64,000 nt of DNA from Segetibacter sp. Lineage in GTDB: Bacteria > Bacteroidota > Bacteroidia > Chitinophagales > Chitinophagaceae. The stretch covers positions 1 to 64,000 of the forward strand of contig NZ_JAOQAH010000035.1 in assembly GCF_025963695.1 (NCBI RefSeq), read 5' to 3'. Positions 26,750-38,789 of this stretch are shown here, piece by piece; within the stretch, counting starts at the first letter, position 1, and each line of letters begins with the position of its first letter. The translations under genes and the position numbers were made by a program. The notes beneath the pieces were generated by a model. That model was not told the origin of the DNA. It worked only from the letters and a program-made list of their open reading frames with translations, and made no database searches.

Positions 26750-27073
26750 ATGGTGAAGTGTTGTAGCAAAAATATGCAAGATGAATAATCACCACAGTTA
26801 AAATTAGTTGTAATGCTTCCTACTATTAGCAGCAGCTATTCTCAATTTAAAGTTTATAACTATTTATAAATAATGAAACTGCAGTTGCCGCAAATACAAA
26901 AGCACACGGGTGTGACACAACATAAGATGACCAGAAAATAAATGTTGGTCGCAGAAAAGAAATACATGAACGCAAACGTTAGTACACTATTCTTTAACAC
27001 TGAGGATTGATGTATTTACCGATCTTTCTGTCTAATGGTATCATTTTTGACTTTCCAGCACAAAAAACACAGC
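26750..27073. other. Divergent intergenic region with repeat copy 7
   Basis: About 320 bp between the cyclotransferase and DUF4197 starts. It holds one decayed core repeat (26902-26921). Nothing else is seen. Confidence 0.5.
26902..26921 (-). repeat. Dispersed 20-bp core repeat, copy 7 (degenerate)
   Basis: On the minus strand it reads GTTGTGTCACACCCGTGTGC, with two differences from the consensus, both in the CTTGTAC end. The GTGTCAC half is intact. Confidence 0.6.
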
Positions 27074-27832
27074 ATGAAAAAATTCTTTATCCTTTTTTCT
27101 TTTTCTTTCATATCCATTCTACATACAGATGCTCAACGCCTCAGAGGTTTAATTAATAAGATATCAAAAGATACGTCTGGCTCAACTGTAAGCAGAGTAC
27201 TTAATTCTGTTTCGGGCTACAATAAAGACTCTTTGTCAACCAACACCATTGCAAGTGGACTAAAAGAGGCATTGCAGGTAGGTACTGAAAGAGGTACGTC
27301 GAAGCTATCGGCGGCAGATGGTTTTTTTAAAAATGCAGCATTAAAAATTTTAATGCCTGCGGAAGCGGTTAAAGTTGAAACGAAATTAAGAGCGTTGGGT
27401 TTGGGAAGACAAGTAGACAACGCTATATTAAGTATGAACCGTGCCGCAGAAGATGCAAGTAAAAGCGCTGCGCCAATTTTTATAAATGCAATTAAACAAA
27501 TAACCATACAGGATGCAGTGGGCATTTTAAGAGGCGGCGATTTTGCTGCTACTGAGTACCTGAAGAGCAAAACAACAGCAAACCTTGCCGAAGCTTTTCG
27601 ACCAGTAATAGAGCGATCGCTTGCAAAAGTAAATGCTACTAAATACTGGAATACACTATTTACTACCTACAATACTTTTAGTACCCAAAAAGTAAATACT
27701 GATCTTTCAGCTTACGTTACTGAACGGGCATTGTCGGGCATATTTCACGAAGTTTCTTTAGAAGAGCAAAAAATAAGGAAAGATCCGGCCGCACAAACAA
27801 CAGCACTGCTAAAAAAGGTTTTTGGAAAGTAA
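27074..27832 (+). CDS. DUF4197 domain-containing exported protein (paralogue 1)
   Basis: 252 residues from the ATG at 27074; the frame opens at 27035, but the signal peptide MKKFFILFSFSFISILHTDAQ begins at 27074. The DUF4197 body is visible from IASGLKEALQVGTERGTSKL through SAAPIFINAIKQITIQDAVGI to AFRPVIERSLAKVNATKYWN. Function unknown. A second copy of the family lies at 59392-60078 as a lipoprotein. Terminator at 27886. Confidence 0.88.
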   Translation: MKKFFILFSFSFISILHTDAQRLRGLINKISKDTSGSTVSRVLNSVSGYNKDSLSTNTIASGLKEALQVGTERGTSKLSAADGFFKNAALKILMPAEAVKVETKLRALGLGRQVDNAILSMNRAAEDASKSAAPIFINAIKQITIQDAVGILRGGDFAATEYLKSKTTANLAEAFRPVIERSLAKVNATKYWNTLFTTYNTFSTQKVNTDLSAYVTERALSGIFHEVSLEEQKIRKDPAAQTTALLKKVFGK

Positions 27833-27885
27833 CCCGATAAACGGTACAAGTAAGATTGATGAAATGGAAGTGGTCCTAGAAATAT

Positions 27886-27921
27886 AAAAAGGATGTGCAT
27901 TAGCCGCAACATCCTTTTTAT
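27886..27921. terminator. Bidirectional terminator after DUF4197 gene
   Basis: An 11-bp perfect stem AAAAAGGATGT (27886-27896) / ACATCCTTTTT (27909-27919) with a 12-nt loop. A/T flanks allow use by both this gene and the convergent kinase operon. Confidence 0.85.
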
Positions 27922-27965
27922 ATAACAGTTTTTTTAGCCAGCTTAAATATCGCTATGTATCTTTT

Positions 27966-27985
27966 GTTGCGTCGCACTCTTGTAC
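27966..27985 (+). repeat. Dispersed 20-bp core repeat, copy 8 (GCGTCGC type)
   Basis: GTTGCGTCGCACTCTTGTAC, identical to copy 5 although on the other strand. Convergent gap, 45 bp before the kinase gene's 3' end. TGCAAC lies 12 bases after the core. Confidence 0.8.
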
Positions 27986-28029
27986 TATTATAAAAAATGC
28001 AACAGGTGCTCTTGCAATCAACAACACAT

Positions 28030-29334
28030 TTAGTTTTGGCTTTCCTCCAATACCCTTTGCGGTAAGGTTATAATAAAAGTAGACCCCTCATTTATTTTGC
28101 TTTGTGCAGTTATAAAGCCTTTGTGTTTCTCAACTATTTTTTTGCAAATTGATAGACCAATGCCCGTTCCTTCGAAGTCGTTATAGGTATGTAGTCGTTT
28201 AAATACTATAAATATTTCTTCTGCAAATTTTGATTCAAAGCCAATACCATTATCCCTGATATAGATATTGTAAAAAGTATTTTTAAAAAATTTTCGATCT
28301 ATATTAGGAATGCACTCGCCCTTAACTACTTCAGTCTGTATATGTATTTCGGGCTTACAGCCCGCTCTGCAAAACTTTATCGAGTTACTAATAATATTTT
28401 GAAAGAGTTGCCTTATCTGGCTAGGAATGGCATAAATGGTTGGAAGTTCATCTGCACTTATTGTTGCATCCCTCTTTTGAATATCTGTATCCAGATCTGA
28501 AAGTACATCATTCAACACGTCGTTTAAATTTGTCTCCTCAAAATCAAAATTGTCGTGAGAATGTCGTGAGAATTTTAAGATGTCGTTCACAAGCTGCTGC
28601 ATCCTTTTCGATGCTTTTCCTATTTTCTGAAGATATACCTGCACATCTTCGGGTAAACCAACATTCATTTTCAATGTTAGCTTGTCTGTAAACAATTGAA
28701 TTTTACGTAAAGGCTCCTGCAGATCATGAGACGCGACGTAGGCAAACCGGTCCAACTCCTGGTTTGTGGTCTTCAGGTGCGTATTGTTTTCAATTAACTG
28801 TAAGTTGAGAAGCCTGATTTTTTCTTCAGTTATTTTCCTCTCGTCAATTTCTCTTTCAAGTTTTTTGTTGGCCTGTAAAAGTTTTTGTTCCTGCATTACC
28901 AGTTCGTGGTTTCGGCGGTACAGCTCTACAAAAACCCCAACCTTTACTCTTAGTAATTCAGGATTTATTGGTTTGTAAATGTAGTCGACCCCACCCATTT
29001 GGTAGCCTTTGAAAATATACTCTTCTTCGTAGTTAAACGCTGTAATAAATATGAGGGGTATATGTTTAAGTTTATCTCTTTGAGAAATAAGTGTTGCGGT
29101 TTCAAGGCCATTCATTCCGGGCATTTGCACATCCATTAGAATAAGCGTAAAATCGTGCTCTTTCAATAGAATCTTTAATGCTGCCCTTCCTGAGTTGGCT
29201 TTTACCAGCGTATAACCATCTCTTTCCAATATGGTTTCAATCGAAAAAAGGTTGTCCTCCCGGTCATCTACCACCAGTATCTTTATATCAGATTGTTGGA
29301 AAGCCTTTTCTTTATTTATTGATTCCATTCCCAT
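28030..29334 (-). CDS. Receiver-histidine kinase hybrid (REC-coil-HisKA-HATPase)
   Basis: 434-residue cytosolic kinase with an N-terminal receiver (about 17-135; VVDDREDN, phosphoacceptor Asp68 in LILMDVQMPGMNG, Lys121 in YIYKPINP), a coiled coil (about 140-195), HisKA with His203 in ASHDLQEPLRKI, and a HATPase (N-box NIISNSIKF, G-boxes DNGIGF and GTGIGLSICKKI). It starts 2 bp after the poly-HAMP kinase stop, so the two are one transcript and likely one phosphorelay. The receiver is probably loaded by the large kinase (inference). Confidence 0.92.
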   Translation of the reverse strand: MGMESINKEKAFQQSDIKILVVDDREDNLFSIETILERDGYTLVKANSGRAALKILLKEHDFTLILMDVQMPGMNGLETATLISQRDKLKHIPLIFITAFNYEEEYIFKGYQMGGVDYIYKPINPELLRVKVGVFVELYRRNHELVMQEQKLLQANKKLEREIDERKITEEKIRLLNLQLIENNTHLKTTNQELDRFAYVASHDLQEPLRKIQLFTDKLTLKMNVGLPEDVQVYLQKIGKASKRMQQLVNDILKFSRHSHDNFDFEETNLNDVLNDVLSDLDTDIQKRDATISADELPTIYAIPSQIRQLFQNIISNSIKFCRAGCKPEIHIQTEVVKGECIPNIDRKFFKNTFYNIYIRDNGIGFESKFAEEIFIVFKRLHTYNDFEGTGIGLSICKKIVEKHKGFITAQSKINEGSTFIITLPQRVLEESQN

Positions 29335-29336
29335 AT

Positions 29337-32300
29337 TTATTTATATAGCCATACACGCATCAATGATAGTAGCTGGTCTATTTTAACGGGTTTGGTTATA
29401 TAATCAGAAGCTCCCGCCTCTATGCACTTCTCCCTGTCACCTTTCATTGCTTTAGCAGTAACTGCAATAATAGGCAAGTTATTGTTCTTATGCTCGCGCC
29501 TGATTTTTTGAGTGGTTTCATAACCATCCATCTCAGGCATCATAATATCCATCAGAACAATATCAATCTTATTATTTTCAGCAAGTATGTTAATAGCTTC
29601 CTGCCCGCTTTCGGCGGTTATTGTATTCAGTCCATATTTTTCAAAAGCTGTAGTAAGCGCAAATAAATTTCTTACGTCATCATCCACAACCAGCACATTT
29701 TTATTGATTACAACGTCTTCCCTCGACTTCAGGTTATCAATTATCCTTCTCTTTTCAGGTAACAGTTTTTTATGATCGATATGCAAATGCATCACGGTTT
29801 CTTCCAACAGCAGGTCGAGTGAGTTGACGTCTTTTAAAAGAATTCGGTTTGCATATTGCTTCAATTGTGTTTTCTCCCTGCCGTTGAAATCTTTAGCAGA
29901 ATAAATGATGATTGGTGTTAACTGAAGCTTGCTAATATGATTAATCTCGGCTACAAATTCCATCCCACCGATATCAGGAAGCATAAAGTCTACAATAATG
30001 CAGTCAAAAGGCTTTTGCTGAATCAGTTCTAGTCCATCTTTTCCGGTACTTGCTATTTCAATACTAATCAACTCGCCGTTAGTTAACATTTTTGCTATTT
30101 GTGAAGACTCTAATTCATTGTCTTCAACAATGAGCACATTCTTGACTTTTCTTTCATTGAAAGTTGCAATCTCGTCGAACAGAACGTTAAGCGCTTCATT
30201 TTTAAGGGGCTTCAGGTTAAAACTTCTCGCTCCTCTTTGCATTGCCAGTAACCTGTTTTCTTCGCCGGAAATTAAATGAACAGGAATGTGTTTAAAGTTA
30301 AAGTCGTTTTTGAAGAGATCAAGGATCTTCCAACCGCTTGCGTCGGGCAGTTTTACATCTAAGGTTACAGCAACAGGCTTGAATTTATTGGTGAGATCAA
30401 ACACATCGCCAAACGCCTTAGCTACAACAACTTTAATCTCTTTTTCATGGGCCTTCTCAATCATGATTTTTGCGAACCGCATATCATCTTCCACCACTAA
30501 AAGTACCTTATCGTGCGATAATATATTGTTTCTGTCATCCCCTGTTTCATTGATTACTTCACTTAAAAGTTTCAGATCTTTTGTTTCTGAAACCTTAATT
30601 GTAGGAACAGATTGAATGGCAAGGTTTTCATCATTTTCACCTAAAGTATATTGGCTAACAGTCAAACTGCTGTGCTTTTCTTTTTTTAGGTGTGCAGGGT
30701 TATAATCAATTGGAAGGTATAAAGTAAACCTGCTTCCTTTACCCGGCTCACTCTCAAGCTCTATCGTTCCACCTAATAAGTCCGCCAGTCCACGGCTGAT
30801 AGAAAGTCCCAGACCGGTTCCGCCATATTTCCGACTGGTTGAACCTTCCGCCTGCTGGAACGCTTCGAAGATAATATTTTGCTTGTCTTTCGAAATACCA
30901 ATACCTGTATCGTTAATTTCAAACGCTACCACTTTTTCTGCGTTGTCTAAACTTGTTGCGTGCGACTTCCAGTTACGTTTAGCTTCGTAAATCTTAAATT
31001 TCACTTCACCTTTTTCTGTAAACTTGAACGCATTTGACAACAGGTTTTTCAGGATTTGGTTTAAACGCTGAATATCCGTTTCAAGTGTATTTGGTAATTT
31101 TTCATCCATCTCAATGTTAAATCGAAGACTCTTACTTTCTGAGATGTGTTTGAATGTTGTTTCAACAAATGCAGTAATCTCGTGGAACCTTACGTTAATA
31201 AAGTCTGTGGAGATATAACCGGATTCGATTTTTGAAAGGTCGAGAATGTCGTTAATTAATTGAATAAGGTCATCACCACAACTGTGAATGGTTTTGGCAT
31301 AACGCACTTGCTTTTCTGTAAGGTTTCCTTCCTGGTTTTCGAACAGCTGCTGTGCGAGAATTAAGAGGGAGTTCAGTGGGGTTCTTAATTCATGCGACAT
31401 GTTAGCCAAGAACTCTGATTTATACTTAGAGGTAAGTTGTAACTGTTCCGCTTTTTCCTCCAATGATTTCCTTGCATCCTCTACCTCTTTATTTTTATCT
31501 TCTACCTCATCTTTTTGTTTTGCCAGCAGATGTGCTTTGTCCTGCAGTTCTTCGTTGGTTCTTCTCAACTCATCCGCCAAAGAAGTTGACTGGGCAAGCA
31601 GATCTTCTGTTCTTGAATTGGCCTCGATTGTATTTAATACAATACCGATACTTTCTGTTAACTGACTCAAGAAGTCAAGGTGGGTTTCATTAAATGCATC
31701 GAAAGATGCCAGTTCTATGACCGCTTTAATTTGTGTTTCAAACAACACCGGAAGCACGATCAAATTCAAAGGGGTTGCCTCTCCTAAGCCCGATTCTATT
31801 TTAATATAGTTTCTTGGAACAGATGTTAATAGAATTCTTTCTTTCTGTACGGCGCACTGTCCAACCAAACCTTCACCAAGTCTAAATTCTCTCGATGTTT
31901 CTATTTCGTTACCAAAAGCATATGCGGCAAATAGCTTTAATTTTTGATTTTGAAGGTTTTCATCCTGCTCTAATATATAGAACATACCTTTTTGTGCATT
32001 TACTACCTGTGCTAGTTCAGATAGAATACGACGGGTTACCGTATTCAAATCTTTTTGTCCTTGCAGCATCTGGGTGAACTTCGCAAGGTTCGACTTTAAC
32101 CAGTCTTGTTCCTGGTTGAGTAGGGTAGTACTCTTCAGGTTAGCGATCATCTGGTTAATGGTATCTTTCAATTCCTCCACCTCACCTTTGGCTTCCACGC
32201 GAATCATTTGCGTAAGATCTCCTTTGGTTACCGCAGAGGCAACTTCGGAAATAGCACGTACCTGGGTGGTTAGGTTTTCAGCTAACTGATTTACATTTTC

Positions 32301-35300
32301 CGTCAAATCCTTCCACGTACCGGATGCAGCAGGTACACTTGCCTGTCCACCTAGTCTTCCGTCCACACCTACCTCACGTGCTACCGTCGTTACCTGATCA
32401 GCAAACACTGCCAGCGTATCAATTAATTCATTAATCGTATCCGTTAACTGAGCCACCTCACCACGGGATACGATAGATAGTTTTTGTTTTAAGTTTCCAC
32501 TGGCAACCGCCGTTACCACTTTGGCGATGTTGCGCACCTGGTTAGTTAGGTTAGACGCCATCATGTTTACCGAATCGGTCAAATCCTTCCACGTACCGGC
32601 CACGCCCTGTACCTCCGCCTGACCGCCCAGTTTACCTTCCGTACCTACCTCACGTGCAACCCTTGTTACCTCGTAAGCAAACGAGTTCAACTGGTCCACC
32701 ATTGTGTTGATGGTATTTTTCAGGTCAAAGATCTCACCCTTAACGTCAATCGTTACTTTTTTAGAAAGGTCACCCGAAGCCACCGCTTTGGTTACCTCCG
32801 CAATGTTACGTACCTGGCTGGTAAGGTTACCAGTCATTTGGTTTACCGAGTCGGTCAAATCTTTCCATGTACCGGCAACACCTGGTACAAATGCCTGGCC
32901 ACCCAGCTTACCTTCAGAACCTACCTCACGGGCCACCCTCGTTACCTCTGATGCAAACGCGCGAAGCTGATCCACCATTGTGTTCAGCGTTTCTTTCAAC
33001 TGCAGGATCTCTCCACGTACGTCCACCGTAATTTTCCTCGACATGTCGCCATTTGCAACGGCGATAGCCACATCGGCAATGTTTCGTACCTGTGCTGTAA
33101 GGTTACCTGCCATTTGGTTTACCGAGTCTGTCAAATCCTTCCACGTTCCACCTACACCCGGTACGTTTGCCTGTCCACCCAGTTTGCCTTCTGTTCCTAC
33201 CTCACGCGCCACCCTCGTTACTTCTGATGCGAAGGAGCGAAGCTGTTCCACCATTGTATTGATGGTGTTTTTCAATTCGAGAATTTCACCTTTTACATCC
33301 ACTTCAATTTTACGGCTCAGGTCACCATTTGCCACCGCCGTTGTTACCTCGGCGATGTTGCGAACCTGTGCTGTCAGGTTAGAAGCCATTTTATTTACCG
33401 AGTCTGTCAAGTCTTTCCAAAGTCCTTCCACACCTGGTACATCTGCCTGGCCTCCCAATCTACCCTCAGAACCTACCTCACGCGCCACACGAAACACCTC
33501 TGAACCAAAAGAGTTCAACTGATCCACCATTGTGTTGATCGTATTCTTCAGCTCGAGGATCTCACCTTTTACGTCCACCGTAATCTTACGGCTTAAGTCT
33601 CCTTTCGCTACTGCAGTGGTTACCTCCGCAATATTTCGTACCTGGGCAGTTAGGTTACTTCCCATCTGATTTACTGACTCAGTCAGATCTTTCCATGTAC
33701 CACCCACACCCTGCACTTTTGCCTGTCCGCCCAATTTTCCTTCGGTACCTACTTCAAGCGCCACACGGGTTACCTCCGAGGCAAAAGAGTTCAACTGATC
33801 CACCATCGTATTAATGGTTCGTTTCAGTTCGAGAATTTCTCCAGCCACGTCCACCGTAATTTTCTTTGACAAGTCGCCATTTGCTACTGCGGTGGTTACC
33901 TCTGCGATATTTCTTACCTGGGCGGTAAGATTACCCGCCATGTTATTTACTGAATCGGTCAAGTCTTTCCATGTACCCCCTACTCCCTGTACCTTGGCCT
34001 GTCCGCCAAGTTTACCTTCTGTACCTACCTCAAGTGCCACACGTGTTACCTCAGATGCAAATGAGTTCAATTGATCCACCATTAGGTTGATTACATCCTT
34101 GATCTGCAGAATTTCGCCTTTTACATCCACCGTAATTTTTTGGGTAAGGTCACCGTTCGCAATCGCCGTAGCCACTTTTGATACGTCGCGAAGCTGTACG
34201 GTTAGGTTACCTGCCAGCTGATTTACGTTATCGGTAAGGTCTTTCCAAACCCCACCGACACCTTTTACTGTTGCCTGTCCACCGAGTTTGCCTTCCGAAC
34301 CCACCTCGCGGGCAACCCTGGTTACCTCTGCCGAAAAGGAGTTCAGCTGGTCCACCATGGTATTAATCGTGTTCTTTAACTCAAGGATCTCACCTTTTAC
34401 GTCCACCGTAATCTTTCTACTCAAATCACCTCTTGCCACCGCGGTTGTTACCTCCGCAATGTTGCGCACCTGGCCGGTAAGGTTACTTGCCATCTGGTTT
34501 ACCGAGTCTGTCAAATCCTTCCATGTACCGGCCACACCTTTTACTGTTGCCTGTCCACCCAGTTTACCCTCGGTGCCTACCTCCCTGGCTACACGCGTAA
34601 CTTCAGAAGAGAAGGAGTTCAACTGGTCAACCATGGTGTTGATCGTATTTTTTAATTCAAGGATTTCTCCCTGAACGTCTACTGTAATTTTTTTGGACAA
34701 GTCACCTTTTGCCACCGCTGTCGTTACCTCGGCGATGCCTCTTACCTGTGCCGTAAGGTTACCTGCCATCTGGTTTACGGAGTCCGTCAAATCTTTCCAC
34801 ACACCAGCTACACCTTTTACTTTCGCCTGTCCACCCAATTTACCCTCAGAGCCTACCTCACGCGCCACACGTGTAACCTCCATGGAAAACAGGTTCAACT
34901 GCTTTACCATGTCATTTACCTCTTTTGCGATCCGGGAAAATTCTCCTTGCAATACGTGATCGCCGATTTGTAAAGGCATTTCCTGCGAAAGGTTTCCTTT
35001 TGCCACCGATCCGATAACGTGCGCGATTTCAACTGTAGGATGTACAAGGTCCGAAATAAGGTTGTTGATAGAGTCAACACCAGTATTCCAGGAACCTTTT
35101 GCGAACGGCAGTTCTACCCTATGATTTAGTTTACCCTGTTTACCGATTGTTTTTCCAGCTACGGTAAGTTCTCCCATGAGTTTCTCATTCAGGTAGATAA
35201 TGTCGTTCAACGTATCGCAGATTTTTCCGTCGATGCCTATTAAATCTATCGGCATCCGCACGTTGAAATTTCCGTTTTTTACTTCAGATAAAACTCTTAG

Positions 35301-35483
35301 TAGTTCGCGCCTATCTAATTCCGGCTCGTCGCCCCCAATTACAGGTGCTATTTTTTGTTTCACCTTTCCATTTCCACTGCTTTTCTTTTTCGAGGTTTCG
35401 GCGATTACTAATTCCGAGTCATCAACGTTGATAGAAGCTAAGGTTTCAAGATTATGAGGCGACATTGTCTTTTTCGAACTCAT
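29337..35483 (-). CDS. Soluble poly-HAMP hybrid histidine kinase (2048 aa)
   Basis: Giant sensor kinase without signal or membrane segments. After about 110 residues come tandem HAMP units to about 1120, including ten copies of a 92-residue repeat with the signature [23 protein letters not shown] and, in each, a GDLSxKITVDVxGEI partner. Then GAF (about 1140-1280), coiled coil, HisKA (His near 1363 in [10 protein letters not shown]), HATPase ([12 protein letters not shown] near 1560) and three receivers (near 1660, 1785, 1930: [30 protein letters not shown]). The layout resembles group III poly-HAMP kinases. Internal DNA identity is high. Downstream lies the receiver-kinase. Confidence 0.95.
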   Translation of the reverse strand: MSSKKTMSPHNLETLASINVDDSELVIAETSKKKSSGNGKVKQKIAPVIGGDEPELDRRELLRVLSEVKNGNFNVRMPIDLIGIDGKICDTLNDIIYLNEKLMGELTVAGKTIGKQGKLNHRVELPFAKGSWNTGVDSINNLISDLVHPTVEIAHVIGSVAKGNLSQEMPLQIGDHVLQGEFSRIAKEVNDMVKQLNLFSMEVTRVAREVGSEGKLGGQAKVKGVAGVWKDLTDSVNQMAGNLTAQVRGIAEVTTAVAKGDLSKKITVDVQGEILELKNTINTMVDQLNSFSSEVTRVAREVGTEGKLGGQATVKGVAGTWKDLTDSVNQMASNLTGQVRNIAEVTTAVARGDLSRKITVDVKGEILELKNTINTMVDQLNSFSAEVTRVAREVGSEGKLGGQATVKGVGGVWKDLTDNVNQLAGNLTVQLRDVSKVATAIANGDLTQKITVDVKGEILQIKDVINLMVDQLNSFASEVTRVALEVGTEGKLGGQAKVQGVGGTWKDLTDSVNNMAGNLTAQVRNIAEVTTAVANGDLSKKITVDVAGEILELKRTINTMVDQLNSFASEVTRVALEVGTEGKLGGQAKVQGVGGTWKDLTESVNQMGSNLTAQVRNIAEVTTAVAKGDLSRKITVDVKGEILELKNTINTMVDQLNSFGSEVFRVAREVGSEGRLGGQADVPGVEGLWKDLTDSVNKMASNLTAQVRNIAEVTTAVANGDLSRKIEVDVKGEILELKNTINTMVEQLRSFASEVTRVAREVGTEGKLGGQANVPGVGGTWKDLTDSVNQMAGNLTAQVRNIADVAIAVANGDMSRKITVDVRGEILQLKETLNTMVDQLRAFASEVTRVAREVGSEGKLGGQAFVPGVAGTWKDLTDSVNQMTGNLTSQVRNIAEVTKAVASGDLSKKVTIDVKGEIFDLKNTINTMVDQLNSFAYEVTRVAREVGTEGKLGGQAEVQGVAGTWKDLTDSVNMMASNLTNQVRNIAKVVTAVASGNLKQKLSIVSRGEVAQLTDTINELIDTLAVFADQVTTVAREVGVDGRLGGQASVPAASGTWKDLTENVNQLAENLTTQVRAISEVASAVTKGDLTQMIRVEAKGEVEELKDTINQMIANLKSTTLLNQEQDWLKSNLAKFTQMLQGQKDLNTVTRRILSELAQVVNAQKGMFYILEQDENLQNQKLKLFAAYAFGNEIETSREFRLGEGLVGQCAVQKERILLTSVPRNYIKIESGLGEATPLNLIVLPVLFETQIKAVIELASFDAFNETHLDFLSQLTESIGIVLNTIEANSRTEDLLAQSTSLADELRRTNEELQDKAHLLAKQKDEVEDKNKEVEDARKSLEEKAEQLQLTSKYKSEFLANMSHELRTPLNSLLILAQQLFENQEGNLTEKQVRYAKTIHSCGDDLIQLINDILDLSKIESGYISTDFINVRFHEITAFVETTFKHISESKSLRFNIEMDEKLPNTLETDIQRLNQILKNLLSNAFKFTEKGEVKFKIYEAKRNWKSHATSLDNAEKVVAFEINDTGIGISKDKQNIIFEAFQQAEGSTSRKYGGTGLGLSISRGLADLLGGTIELESEPGKGSRFTLYLPIDYNPAHLKKEKHSSLTVSQYTLGENDENLAIQSVPTIKVSETKDLKLLSEVINETGDDRNNILSHDKVLLVVEDDMRFAKIMIEKAHEKEIKVVVAKAFGDVFDLTNKFKPVAVTLDVKLPDASGWKILDLFKNDFNFKHIPVHLISGEENRLLAMQRGARSFNLKPLKNEALNVLFDEIATFNERKVKNVLIVEDNELESSQIAKMLTNGELISIEIASTGKDGLELIQQKPFDCIIVDFMLPDIGGMEFVAEINHISKLQLTPIIIYSAKDFNGREKTQLKQYANRILLKDVNSLDLLLEETVMHLHIDHKKLLPEKRRIIDNLKSREDVVINKNVLVVDDDVRNLFALTTAFEKYGLNTITAESGQEAINILAENNKIDIVLMDIMMPEMDGYETTQKIRREHKNNNLPIIAVTAKAMKGDREKCIEAGASDYITKPVKIDQLLSLMRVWLYK
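32150..34910 (-). repeat. Ten tandem ~276-bp repeats encoding HAMP pairs
   Basis: Ten consecutive units of about 276 bp (92 codons) within the poly-HAMP kinase. Units 4 and 5 are nearly identical in protein ([20 protein letters not shown] in both), while the last two units are the most diverged ([17 protein letters not shown]). The gradient suggests recent duplication in the middle of the array. It is coding and not a CRISPR or satellite. Confidence 0.85.
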
Positions 35484-36001
35484 TGGTATAAGGGATTAGA
35501 TTTCAAACGTAAATAAAAAAGTTGCAGAAGTTGAAAAAAAGGAAATGAGCCAAAAGTAAATAATTTCCGAATTTACTTTTTAAACTATTTTTAAAAAATT
35601 CGTTGATCTGAAATTCCTCCCTTTAGAAATGTAATAATTGATGTTGAACACTCTCAAGGTTTTTTTGAGCTACCTAATTTTTCAATGCTTCATGTTAATT
35701 TTACAGTGTTACTATTCTTCTTATGACTATCAGTCAGTTAGCTATTTATTTTTGGTGTCATTTTTTCTCTTATTTCTTTCTGGATTACAATTTGGACATC
35801 AGTAATGGCTTTTTGAGTAGTTGTGTTGAAACAGGTAGTTTGAACGATAAAATTATTAGATTACTCGTTCAGTTCAGGACAAATACTCATCAATGTTGAA
35901 CGAAGAACAAATAGTATCAGTAAGTGACACAACAATGTGTAAGAGGAGTACAGCCGTAAATCGAAGAAAATACAAAACGTAAAATTTAAAATATTAGATA
36001 T
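35484..36001. other. 518-bp divergent intergenic region with repeat copy 9
   Basis: Lies between the poly-HAMP kinase and clpB starts. AT-rich; no gene or clear heat-shock operator recognised. It holds one degenerate dispersed repeat (35914-35933). Confidence 0.5.
35914..35933 (-). repeat. Dispersed 20-bp core repeat, copy 9 (degenerate)
   Basis: On the minus strand it reads GTTGTGTCACTTACTGATAC; the first ten bases are perfect and changes are in the second half. It is 68 bp before clpB and points away from it. Confidence 0.6.
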
Positions 36002-38617
36002 ATGAACCTGAATAATTATACCATTAAGTCGCAGGAGATTATCCAGCAAGCACAGCAAGTTGCTTATAGTGGCGGCAACCCCAACATTGAAACCAACCAT
36101 CTGTTGAAGGCTTTGCTCGATGATGAAAACAGTCCGGTGGAGTTTTTACTGAAAAAAAATGACGTGAACATTGCTTTCGTAAAAACTAAGATCGAGGAGT
36201 CTATCAACAAGCTGCCTAAAGTTACTGGCGGCGAACCGGGGCAGAGCATAAGTCGTGAGCTAAACAATGCACTACTACGGGCAAATGGATTATTGAAATC
36301 ATTTAAGGATGAGTTTGTGAGTGTTGAGCATCTTTTACTGGCATTAATTCAAGGTAGCGACGACGTTGCTAGAATACTGAAAGACGCAGGTGCAAACGAA
36401 AAGGGTATTAAAGCTGCTATTCTTGACCTCAGGAAGGGGTCAACAGTTAATTCTCAAACGTCTTCGCAGCAGTTTAATGCTCTGCAGAAGTACGGGCGTA
36501 ACTTAAACGATATGGCCCGTGACGGCAAACTAGATCCTGTGATTGGACGGGATGAGGAAATCCGCCGCACCCTTCATATTTTATCGCGCCGCAGCAAAAA
36601 CAATCCAATACTAGTTGGTGAACCAGGCGTTGGTAAAACTGCAATTGCAGAGGGATTAGCACACCGGATTGTAAATGGTGATGTGCCCGAAAATTTAAAG
36701 AGCAAGATAATTTTTGCACTCGACATGGGCCAGCTCATTGCAGGTGCAAAATATAAAGGTGAGTTTGAAGAGCGCCTGAAAAGCGTGGTGAAGGAAGTTG
36801 CGGAAAGCGATGGTGAGATCCTTTTGTTTATAGATGAAATTCATACGCTGATTGGAGCCGGCGGAGGGGAAGGTGCAATGGACGCTGCTAACATTTTGAA
36901 GCCTGCTTTAGCAAGAGGTGAACTTAGGGCTATCGGCGCAACTACACTTGCCGAGTATCAGAAATATTTCGAAAAGGATAAAGCTTTAGAACGTCGTTTT
37001 CAAAAGGTAATGATAAACGAGCCTAGTATCGATGATGCTGTTTCCATTTTGCGTGGACTTAAAGACAGGTACGAGACACACCATCATGTTCGTATAAAAG
37101 ACGAGGCAATCATTGCAGCAGTCGAATTATCAAGCCGTTATATCACTGATCGTTTTCTTCCAGACAAGGCGATTGACCTAATAGATGAGAGTGCTGCTAA
37201 ACTACGGCTTGAAATGAATAGCATGCCCGAAGAGTTGGATGAGTTGGAGAGAAAGATCCGGCAACTGGAAATAGAACGGGAAGCTATTAAGCGTGAAAAC
37301 GACGAGGAAAAGTTGAAACAACTTGCTTTAGATATCAGCACCTTAAGCGTTGAGCGCGATACACTTAAAGCAAAATGGCAACAGGAAAAAGAAGTTGTTG
37401 AAAAAATACAGACAGCGAAATCTGAAATAGAAAGTTTAAAACACCAGGCTGAACAGGCTGAGCGAAATGGGGAATATGGAAGGGTAGCCGAGATCCGTTA
37501 TGGTAAAGTACAGGAGCAGGAAAGAATAATAGTTGAATACTCACGGAAGCTTGAAGAAATAAGCGAAAATAAGCGTCTTCTAAAGGAAGAGGTTGATGCT
37601 GAAGACATTGCGGAGAATGTGGCGAGAGCAACAGGGATACCCGTTGCTAAGATGGTGCAGAGCGAAAGGGAGAAATTGCTGAACCTTGAAGATGAATTGC
37701 ATAAAAGGGTAGTGGGGCAGAATGAGGCGATTGAAGCGGTATCCGATGCCATCAGAAGAAGCCGGGCGGGTTTACAAGATCCTAAAAAGCCAATAGGTTC
37801 ATTTATATTCCTTGGTACAACGGGTGTAGGTAAAACTGAGTTGGCTAAAGCACTGGCAGATTACTTGTTCGACGACGAGACTATGATGACAAGGATAGAC
37901 ATGAGTGAGTACCAGGAAAAACATACGGTTAGTCGACTAGTAGGTGCGCCTCCGGGATACGTAGGGTATGACGAAGGCGGTCAGCTGACTGAAGCTGTTC
38001 GCCGTAAGCCTTACAGTGTTGTGTTACTTGATGAAATTGAAAAAGCTCATCCCGACGTATTCAATGTCTTGTTGCAGGTTTTGGATGACGGGCGTTTAAC
38101 TGATAACAAAGGTCGCACGGTTAACTTTAAGAACACGATCATTATTATGACAAGCAACATGGGAAGCCATATCATACAGGAGGCTTTTGAAAATGTAGAT
38201 GAGTACAACCAGGAAGAGGTAGTTGAACGTACCAAAGAGGATGTAATGAACTTGCTAAGGCAAACTATCAGGCCGGAATTTTTAAACAGGATTGACGAAG
38301 TGATTATGTTCCAGCCATTAATGCGGAAGGAGATAAAAGGCATCATTCGCATTCAACTTGAGAACTTGAAAAAATTGGTGGAGCAGAACGCTGGTTTACA
38401 GCTTCAGTTTAGCGATTACGCTTTGGATTACCTGGCTAAGAATGGCTACAACCCTCAGTTCGGAGCGCGTCCGTTGAAACGGTTAATTCAAAAAGAAGTT
38501 GTAAATCCTCTCAGTAAGAGGATATTAGCGGGGGATATTGATAAAACTAAACCAGTATTAGTAGATGTGTTCGATGGATTAGTGGTGTTTAGGAATAGTG
38601 AAGTTGAATTAGCTTAA
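36002..38617 (+). CDS. clpB: ATP-dependent disaggregase ClpB
   Basis: ClpB (Hsp104-type) hexameric chaperone that threads aggregated proteins with DnaK. 871 residues, normal for the family. Domains: Clp N-domain (1-145), AAA1 with Walker A GEPGVGKT at 206-213 and [14 protein letters not shown], the middle coiled-coil (about 410-530; [17 protein letters not shown]), and AAA2 with Walker A GTTGVGKT at 605-612 and [14 protein letters not shown]. The long coil distinguishes it from ClpA/ClpC. Single gene with its own terminator. Confidence 0.98.
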   Translation: MNLNNYTIKSQEIIQQAQQVAYSGGNPNIETNHLLKALLDDENSPVEFLLKKNDVNIAFVKTKIEESINKLPKVTGGEPGQSISRELNNALLRANGLLKSFKDEFVSVEHLLLALIQGSDDVARILKDAGANEKGIKAAILDLRKGSTVNSQTSSQQFNALQKYGRNLNDMARDGKLDPVIGRDEEIRRTLHILSRRSKNNPILVGEPGVGKTAIAEGLAHRIVNGDVPENLKSKIIFALDMGQLIAGAKYKGEFEERLKSVVKEVAESDGEILLFIDEIHTLIGAGGGEGAMDAANILKPALARGELRAIGATTLAEYQKYFEKDKALERRFQKVMINEPSIDDAVSILRGLKDRYETHHHVRIKDEAIIAAVELSSRYITDRFLPDKAIDLIDESAAKLRLEMNSMPEELDELERKIRQLEIEREAIKRENDEEKLKQLALDISTLSVERDTLKAKWQQEKEVVEKIQTAKSEIESLKHQAEQAERNGEYGRVAEIRYGKVQEQERIIVEYSRKLEEISENKRLLKEEVDAEDIAENVARATGIPVAKMVQSEREKLLNLEDELHKRVVGQNEAIEAVSDAIRRSRAGLQDPKKPIGSFIFLGTTGVGKTELAKALADYLFDDETMMTRIDMSEYQEKHTVSRLVGAPPGYVGYDEGGQLTEAVRRKPYSVVLLDEIEKAHPDVFNVLLQVLDDGRLTDNKGRTVNFKNTIIIMTSNMGSHIIQEAFENVDEYNQEEVVERTKEDVMNLLRQTIRPEFLNRIDEVIMFQPLMRKEIKGIIRIQLENLKKLVEQNAGLQLQFSDYALDYLAKNGYNPQFGARPLKRLIQKEVVNPLSKRILAGDIDKTKPVLVDVFDGLVVFRNSEVELA

Positions 38618-38632
38618 ACTAATACATGCAAG

Positions 38633-38669
38633 AACGTCCCTTTGAAATAATTTGATAAGGGACGTTTTT
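38633..38669 (+). terminator. Intrinsic terminator after clpB
   Basis: A 10-bp perfect stem AACGTCCCTT (38633-38642) / AAGGGACGTT (38657-38666), 14-nt loop, followed by T residues. It lies 15 bp after the clpB stop. Confidence 0.88.
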
Positions 38670-38789
38670 CGTTTTTTGCTCCTTTTGAAACATGCTTACC
38701 AACCTCATCGGCTTGACACCCCTTGGTTGTCTAATACTCGTGCACCTATCTCTTTTTGTACATAAAAAGCTTTTTCAATCGAATCTGTG

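Noticed and set aside
32150..34910. Possible CRISPR or satellite array with about 276-bp period.
   Set aside because: The period is a multiple of three, the whole stretch is open in one frame and encodes HAMP domains; unit length and absence of spacers exclude CRISPR.
32074..34959. Series of Ser/Pro/Thr-rich open frames on the plus strand across the HAMP array, similar to each other.
   Set aside because: They are antisense shadows of the ten tandem repeats of the poly-HAMP kinase; their similarity follows from the repeat, and they have no plausible starts or domains.
38726..38745. GTTGTCTAATACTCGTGCAC, resembling the dispersed core repeat.
   Set aside because: Only about 12 of 20 positions match and the GTGTCAC dyad is lost; not counted as a copy.
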